Below the pieces are notes generated by a model, which was given only the letters and a program-made list of their open reading frames with translations, had not been told where the DNA came from and ran no database searches. The position numbers and the translations under genes were made by a program. Shown here piece by piece: positions 44,086 through 64,000 of a stretch of DNA of 64,000 bases (positions within the stretch are counted from its first letter, which is position 1; each line of letters starts with the position of its first letter). The DNA is from Odontesthes bonariensis (Eukaryota > Chordata > Actinopteri > Atheriniformes > Atherinopsidae): contig NC_134526.1 of NCBI RefSeq assembly GCF_027942865.1, positions 5,169,784-5,233,783 on the forward strand. Direction: 5' to 3'.

Positions 44086-44483
44086 TTAAAGGGACAGTTC
44101 GCCTCTTTTGACATGAAGCTGTATGACATCCCATATCAGCAATATCATTTATGAACATCTTCTTACCCCCTGCTGCGTCCTGAGAGCAGAGTTCCAGCCT
44201 CGTTTTGGTGTTGACGAAGGTAGTCCGGCTAGTTGGCTGGGGTTTAAAAAATAAAGCGTTTTGCTTCTCAAAACAATATGCGTTCAACAGAGTAATACAT
44301 TTGCATCACAAAATCGTTCTCCAGGAAAAAGTCAGACCTCACAATCTCTTGGCCCTATTTTCTCTCCCTTCGTATCACTGCCTGCTGCCGACAGCCGTAC
44401 CTGTTACGGTGTTTGCTGCTCGTCTGTTGCTGATATGGGATGTCATACAGCTTCATGTCAAAAGAGGCGAACTATCCCTTTAA
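44086..44483. mobile_element. Palindromic TTAA-flanked MITE, copy 3 (one arm mostly deleted)
   Basis: The left arm is complete, from TTAAAGGGACAGTTCGCC to CACTGCCTGCTGCCGACAGC. The right arm retains only about 55 bp (TTGCTGATATGGGATGTCAT to CTATCCCTTTAA). TTAA is present at both borders. Confidence 0.85.
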
Positions 44484-45174
44484 TAAAGTTAAATAAGCAC
44501 AGGAGTCTTAGAGGTGGAAGCAGTCTCTCCTGGTCCGTAAAACATCCAGCTGCCACAGCTGTTACTTTAAAGAACAGATCCATCAATAATAACATTACAT
44601 TTCTGTGTTTTTAGGGTTAATTAGCTTCACTTCAGACTGTTTAATGTGAATTATTTACGACACATTTGGAAAACTCGCCAATCATTCAGAGATTTTTGTC
44701 ATAAGATATATTTTCCTACATTTCTTCACATGGAAGCTCTTTTTCTTGACTTGTTTTGTGTAACTTTTGTTGCTGGATATACTCGTCTGTCCAGTTCTTC
44801 CTTGTGAGGCCGTGAGAAAATACCAGAACTAAGTTTTGGCAGCCAAGTCGCCAAGTTCCGGAAACCAGACGGAAGAAGAAGAAACTAGCAGTGCCAGGAA
44901 TCATACGGGGAGTTTCTTTTATTCGGTCCAGAGTTCAGGAGGTGAAAGTCACCAGGAGAACACCGTCAGTAACTTCCTGTTTGGAGCTCCATCAGCAGCA
45001 GCCGGATGGTTCAAAGCTGCACAACGAAAGGACTCTCGAGTCAGAAAGAAGAAGACGTGCACTCATTGTTTTCTCAACACTTTCATTTGAAATCCAGCAC
45101 ACGCACAATCCAAAACAATGATAATAAATACAACCATCAAAAACCTTAAATACAGCTTCACATTTTACTGGATC
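44484..45174. other. Intergenic, no gene seen
   Basis: Two overlapping plus frames (44836-45090, 44891-45121) and a minus frame show no motif. No transposon ends were found. Confidence 0.4.
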
Positions 45175-46615
45175 GTGTGACAGGTGGAGGTGGGGCTGGG
45201 ACAGGTGGAGGTGGGGCTGGGACAGGTGGAGGTGGGGCTGGGACAGGTGGAGGTGATACTGTGACAGGTGGAGGTGGGGCTGGGACAGGTGGAGGTGGGG
45301 CTGTGACAGGTGGAGGTGATCCTGGGACAGGTGGAGGTGGGGCTGTGACAGGTGGAGGTGATCCTGGGACAGGTGGAGGTGATCCTGGGACATGTGGAGG
45401 TGATCCTGGGACAGGTGGAGGTGATCCTGGGACAGGTGGAGGTGGGGCTGGAACAGGTGGAGGTGATCCTGGGACAGGTGGAGGTGGGGCTGGAACAGGT
45501 GGAGGTGATCCTGGGACAGGTGGAGGTGATCCTGTGACAGGTGGAGGTGATCCTGGGACAGGTGGAGGTGGGGCTGGAACAGGTGGAGGTGATCCTGGGA
45601 CAGGTGGAGGTGATCCTGTGACAGGTGGAGGTGATCCTGGGACAGGTGGAGGTGGGGCTGGAACAGGTGGAGGTGATCCTGGGACAGGTGGAGGTGGGGC
45701 TGGAACAGGTGGAGGTGATCCTGGGACAGGTGGAGGTGATCCTGGGACATGTGGAGGTGATCCTGGGACAGGTGGAGGTGATCCTGGGACAGGTGGAGGT
45801 GGGGCTGGGACAGGTGGAGGTGATCCTGGGACAGGTGGAGGTGGGGCTGGGACAGGTGGAGGTGATCCTGTGACAGGTGGAGGTGGGGCTGGGACAGGTG
45901 GAGGTGGGGCTGGGACAGGTGGAGGTGATCCTGGGACAGGTGGAGGTGGGGCTGGAACAGGTGGAGGTGATCCTGGGACAGGTGGAGGTGATCCTGTGAC
46001 AGGTGGAGGTGATCCTGGACAGGTGGAGGTGATCCTGGGACATGTGGAGGTGGGGCTGGGACAGGTGGAGGTGATCCTGGGACAGGTGGAGGTGATCCTG
46101 TGACAGGTGGAGGTGATCCTGGGACAGGTGGAGGTGGGGCTGGAACAGGTGGAGGTGATCCTGGGACAGGTGGAGGTGATCCTGTGACAGGTGGAGGTGA
46201 TCCTGGGACAGGTGGAGGTGGGGCTGGAACAGGTGGAGGTGATCCTGGGACAGGTGGAGGTGATCCTGTGACAGGTGGAGGTGATCCTGGACAGGTGGAG
46301 GTGATCCTGGGACATGTGGAGGTGGGGCTGGGACAGGTGGAGGTGATCCTGGGACAGGTGGTGGGGCTGGAACAGTTGGAGGTGGGGCTGGGACAGGTGG
46401 AGGTGGGGCTGGGACAGGTGGAGGTGATCCTGGGACAGGTGGAGGTGGGGCTGGGACAGGTGGAGGTGATCCTGGGACAGGTGGAGGTGGGGCTGGGACA
46501 GGTGGAGGTGATCCTGGGACAGGTGGAGGTGATCCTGGGACAGGTGGAGGTGGGGCTGGGACAGGTGGAGGTGATCCTGGGACAGGTGGAGGTGGGGCTG
46601 GGACGTGGCTGGAAT
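45175..46615. repeat. 1.4-kb minisatellite, 21-bp unit, about 68 copies
   Basis: Units alternate between GGTGGAGGTGATCCTGGGACA and GGTGGAGGTGGGGCTGGGACA, with GGAACA, GTGACA and CATGTGG variants. The plus strand is extremely G-rich with clustered GG/GGG runs. The unit length is a multiple of three and the variants contain no stop on the minus strand, so frames of 536-581 codons arise in all three minus frames. These are not genes. Confidence 0.95.
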
Positions 46616-46784
46616 AGAGCCATGACAGCAGCCCAGGGTGTAAGGGATGACATAAGGGTAAGAAGGGCCCGAGAAGTTCGGTGGTGTGGAAGTATTTTGT
46701 TTTTTTGAAGTCTGACACCAAACAGAGTAGCGTGCACTGCGAGTTAGGCCGAGCGCACGTTCCGACAAAGACGGGGAATACCGC

Positions 46785-47266
46785 TAACGTATTTTCCGGA
46801 GTATAAGTCGCACTGTTTTTCATAGTTTGGCTGGTCCTGCGACTTATATATCAAAATATATATAATTGAACTTGTTTTTAAATGTTAATTTATACTGACT
46901 GACATGAACCAAAGAGTAAATATTGCCAGCTCTAGGCTACTGACAACTATACGCTAACAAAGGAAGCTAATCGCCTGCTGAAAGCAAGATGGCCGGAGCT
47001 GGAGGGACGAGTCCACAGGTGGGAGCTTGAACAACGTCCCTGATACTCTCCACGGAGATGAATATAAATGATTTTGCAGGCGGGCCTTCATGCGACGCTA
47101 AAGCCTCCAAGCCGAGGTCGACAAGGTCGAGTTCATTGAAAACAGGTCACTGAACACAAAATGTCACCGGATCATATCCTCAACAAGGACGAGGTCTGTT
47201 CTTGGTCTTGGATTTTGTGAAATAAATTTCTAAATAAGTGCGACTTATACTCCGGAAAATACGTTT
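46785..47266. mobile_element. MITE with ACGTATTTTCCGGAGTATAA ends
   Basis: Left ACGTATTTTCCGGAGTATAA then GTCGCAC. The right end is the exact complement in reverse (GTGCGACTTATACTCCGGAA). This is a widespread vertebrate hAT-type MITE signature. No transposase. Confidence 0.8.
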
Positions 47267-49288
47267 TGAGTACCGAGGACGCAAGCTTTTTTGGATTATT
47301 ATTAGATACTGGATTTTAATTCAAAAACACCCGTTCTGTTTTCATCTGAAACAGTTGGATAGTGTCACATGTCACGTTCAACTTTGACAGAAAATAAATA
47401 TTTAATAAAAAAATTAACCTTCTGATATCTTCAAATTTCAATTAAGAGAAACAGGAAACATTTAAATTGATTGAACAAAATACTGATTTGTTTTATTTTG
47501 TGATATGACTTCCCATATCGCCCAGCCCGAGGTGGAGGTGTGACAGGTGGAGGTGATGGTGTTACTCAGAAAACGTTCACATCTTTTATTTCAACCTTCA
47601 GGAGGAGACGCTGCGTTCACGATCAAAACCGCACACACAACCACAAACGGCTGCGACACCACCTTTCTGCTCCACCTGTGGATTTACCTTCAGAAATCAG
47701 CTGATAGAAGAAGGGACACAAACACAGAACGAGACAAAGAACTCGGTGAAGAGTAATTTTTCACTATTTTCTGAGGATTTATGGACTAAAAAGGTAAATT
47801 CACTGATTTCTTCTGATAAAAAACAACCAGAAACAAACTTCTAAGGAGACGGTTTTAAACACCGTTTTCATTATTTAGTGAGCAGAATATTTAACTTTAT
47901 AGGATCAAAGTCCAGTTTCTTTCAGATAAGATAACTCCTAAAGTAAGCAGTGCTCTGAATAAAGTTAATGTAATCCTAAACCTCAACAGAAGGCACGAAT
48001 GGGCCCAGAGGACCGAACCCAGCCGAGCACATTTCTGATGGAAATACCACAGTGGAGCGCCGGCGTTTCTGACTGTGGGATGTTACTGGGAGCTCTGGTT
48101 TGACTCATGAAAGCAACATTATCAATGAGCTTCGGGTGAGCCGAGCTACAGTTGCAGCTTGACTGGGATATTTAACTGGACCATCACCTTAGTCCCAGTA
48201 TACACCAGTATAACCAGTCCAGCTGAGTTCACCGCACAGACGCCGTCTTTAAGCTACTTTAACGGTGATTCTGTGAGAGGAGGCTGTGGCTGTAAAATCA
48301 GGATTTTATTAGAGCGGAGCGACAGGCTGGAAACGCTTTAAATGGGGCCGATTTACAGAAAATCTGTGCATTATAGAGCAGCTTTATGTGGAATTCAGCT
48401 GCTTAATAAACACTGAGACTTTACTGTTTTCACTCAGAGATGAAAAAGATGGAACTTTGGAGTCTTTATGCAGATTCGATCCCATCGTTGGGTGTTCTGA
48501 GAAGCCCAACGTGTTTAAACGCATTTTAAAAGTCGGGTTTTGGTTGAACTAAAACAACAATTTGAGTAACGTAAACGTGTTCAATGTAACTTTTACTTTG
48601 GCTCCTTAAAGTAAAGTGAAGAGCGCTCAAAAATATTAAAAAAAGACGATTATCAGATCAGATTTAGCGTTTCTCTCTTCTCATGATATGAAATATAAAA
48701 TTGGACAAATCTGATGGTTTTCATGAAGATTAAAAATCTAAACGTGTCAAAAGAGTTCAGTGACGGCAGAAATATGACGCAGCTGTAATTTTCTGACAAA
48801 GTTCAGCTGCTAAAAACGTGGATATGCAACCAAATCCACACGATTACAGCCCGATGTGTCTCCGTTTTAAGAACTTTGTGTCAACTTTAAAGGGTCATTC
48901 CCAACGAATAGAGTTGGTGTGGCTCCACGTGAATCATTTTAAAATGTTTACCTTCAGTCTGACTGAGAGAAAACAAGGAAATTAGCTGCCTGGAACCAAC
49001 ACTTTTCTTCCTGTTTCAAGGTTCTCTGTTTCGTTAGAATAAAGGAAGTTTAATAGTGGAAAGCATTGATGTGAAATAAAGCAGAACTGTCCTTTAAGTT
49101 ACAGATGTGACTCCAGTCTGCTGGTGAGGACAAAACAACGATCCACCGCACGCCATCGTGTTATCAAAAAGAAGGAGCCGCGTTTGTGAGTCCCAACAAC
49201 AAACCGAGTGAAAGGGATCAGGAGTCGTACAAAAGGAGAGAGCTGAGGACCGAGCCGGGACGGGGACGCTCTGTCCTCGGAGGATGAC
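47267..49288. other. Downstream flank / 3' UTR of fus
   Basis: No competing gene is visible. The sequence immediately left of 49289 follows the fus stop codon on the minus strand and should include its 3' UTR. A lone minisatellite-like unit (GGTGGAGGTGTGACAGGTGG) occurs near 47530. Frames at 47547-47756 and 48159-48341 lack motifs. Confidence 0.4.
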
Positions 49289-62345
<13,057 letters not shown>

Positions 62346-62944
62346 CTGATGAAGAGGAAGAGAAAAACACTGAAGGCTGGTGTTCACAGCGATTTCCCTC
62401 AGGGGGTTGTGGGTAACCTTCACCCTCACAGTCTCTTCTTTAAACCCACCCCTCTTCATCGGCTCTCATCCCTACTAAAACCCAATTTGTTCTCATTCGG
62501 CCTTCTTCACAGACCTCAGGAACAAAAAGGCCAGTTTTAAGACCTTGTTTTTTGGTTTACAGGCATCTGAAATTTGCAAGTTGAATAAACCTGTTTCTAC
62601 CATGTTCTTCGTCATATAACCAACCCAAACATGTACATCTTTGACCTCTGGATGGCTGTCGGGTACTTTCAGGTTTCAGACAAACTTTACACTCTCACTC
62701 TGAGATGTTTGCAGCTTTTCCACCCAAATTACTGGAATTCAAATGTACGTTTCCTGCATCTACAACAGGACTACAGCCGTCTACAGACTCCCCCTGATTA
62801 CTATCTCCCATATGATGTTTTTTGGGCAGAAAGCCAGCCTGCAGAGAAGAAAAATCCTAGGAAAAGATTTAGAGATTGATTAAAGCAGAGTATGACCGTG
62901 ATGCTGTCAGGGCTGGTTGGGATGGTGGTGCTAACACAATGGTT

Positions 62945-62975
<31 letters not shown>

Positions 62976-63535
62976 AATATATATATTGTGACTTATTAGT
63001 TTGTCAAAGCCATGGAAACACGTCTAAAAGGTTATTGTGGCGGAAAAGACAAACATGGAGGGGAGAACACATACTGGCTTTACTTGTAGAGTTGCTTGAT
63101 CCCTTAAACAACTTAAAACACATAAAACAGGTTCACTTTTAGGCAAGTTTGTATTTAAGTTTCCCCTGGCTTCATTTCACCTTTAAAACACTTTTGACCC
63201 ATGAAGAAAACAGTTCTTAAGAGTCTCTGTTGGAGACTTGAAAGACAACAATTTACAAAAGTATTCAGACTTTTTGCTGCAGGGTTGTAGCTTGAATAAT
63301 CCTCAAAGTGTGGAAGCATCATTTTAGATCTGCTCTTCATATTGAGTCGATATCAGCAGCGATATGCCTTTCATCCTTATTTCCGTGTGTAGGCAGCATG
63401 TCACAGACGTTAAAAATAATGATCTATTTTCATCTAATGTCGGCAAATGAATGTAACTGTTGTCAAGTTACAGCTCTGAAGCTTTGATCTTTTCAGTTTT
63501 AAAGTCATAACGTAACACCGCAGGCACCTCTGTGG
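62346..63535. other. fus intron, 5' of last visible exon
   Basis: No Gln/Gly/Ser/Tyr-rich exon of fus was found here, so the upstream exons lie outside the window. An (AT)n run lies at about 62949-62990. A plus frame at 62631-62879 has no recognised motif. Confidence 0.45.
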
Positions 63536-63539
63536 CAAA

Positions 63540-64000
63540 AAAACGTCCGAATATTAGATCAGATTAGGGATTAGAAAGGCTCATAAAGGAGTATAGAAGA
63601 GGCAAAAATGTCTGAAGATTAGACCAGATTAGGGATTAGGAAGGCTCATAAAGGAGTATAGAAGAGGCAAAAACGTCTGAAGATTAGATCAGATTAGAAA
63701 GGCTCATAAAGGAGTATAGAAGAGGCAAAAATGTCTGAAGATTAGACCAGATTAGGGATTAGAAAGGCTCATAAAGGAGTATAGAAGAGGCAAAAACGTC
63801 TGAAGATTAGATCAGATTAGAAAGGCTCATAAAGGAGTACAGAAGAGGCAAAAACGTCCGAAGATTAGATCAGATTAGGGATTAGAAAGGCTCATAAAGG
63901 AGTATAGAAGAGGCAAAAAAAGTCTGAAGATTAAATCAGATTAGGGATTAGAAAGGAGTAAAGATGAGGCAAAAACTTCCGAAGATTAGACCAGATTAAA
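63540..64000. repeat. Tandem array of 56-66 bp units, continues off the window
   Basis: About eight units of AAAAACGTCTGAAGATTAGA, TCAGATTAGGGATTAGAAAG and GCTCATAAAGGAGTATAGAA. Some units lack the 8-bp GGGATTAG piece. Simple direct repeats without unique spacers. Confidence 0.9.

Noticed and set aside
44992..46823. Minus-strand frames of 536-581 codons and a plus frame of 308 codons
   Set aside because: They are produced by the 21-bp minisatellite, which lacks stops in several frames. There is no unique coding sequence or domain.
63540..64000. CRISPR-like look of the repeat array
   Set aside because: Eukaryotic genome, units are continuous direct repeats with no unique spacers and no cas genes.

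Overview
The window looks like nuclear DNA of a teleost (ray-finned) fish. The evidence is vertebrate-type split genes with GT/AG introns, a FUS-family RNA-binding protein gene, a fish-style tandem trypsin-domain gene, and dense transposon remains (hAT, Tc1, Harbinger, TTAA-target elements, L1-like and CR1/L2-like LINEs, a tRNA-derived SINE). Most of the 64 kb is interspersed repeat. Only three loci look like convincing host genes, plus one unidentified terminal exon.

Layout. At 1-2.4 kb there is unidentified sequence, a truncated L1-like LINE with its target duplication, and a palindromic TTAA element. At 2.47-2.80 kb there is a GC-rich terminal coding exon of an unidentified plus-strand gene, then a tandem duplication whose second copy is split by a transposon. 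From 5 to 17.6 kb lies a transposon graveyard: Tc1 and hAT remains, nested MITEs and a CR1/L2-type LINE. It also holds blocks A, B and C that recur in inverted orientation at 13.2-15.7 and 22.8-23.3 kb. At 17.88-20.65 kb (minus) an uninterrupted 923-codon ORF encodes four copies of an alpha/beta-looking module of about 105 residues that I cannot assign to any family. A GC-rich segment upstream could be its promoter.

From 26.3 to 37.4 kb (minus) is a ten-exon gene for a secreted, probably GPI-anchored protein with two trypsin-like S1 domains. Domain 1 keeps His and Asp but has Gly for the catalytic Ser. Domain 2 keeps the GDSGGP serine but has Asn at the His position and Asn at the Asp position. 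Its first intron holds a 3.3-kb minisatellite. From 37.4 to 49.2 kb is intergenic repeat sequence, including a 1.4-kb 21-bp minisatellite. From 49.29 to 62.35 kb (minus) are the last nine coding exons of fus: end of RGG1, RRM, RGG2, RanBP2 zinc finger, RGG3 and PY-type nuclear localisation signal. Its 5' exons lie beyond the window. The fus introns contain hAT, SINE, Tc1, Harbinger and helicase-fragment-bearing elements nested several deep. The window ends inside a tandem array.

The host genes show no sign of acting together. All homology calls come from reading translations and motifs by eye; no search was run.
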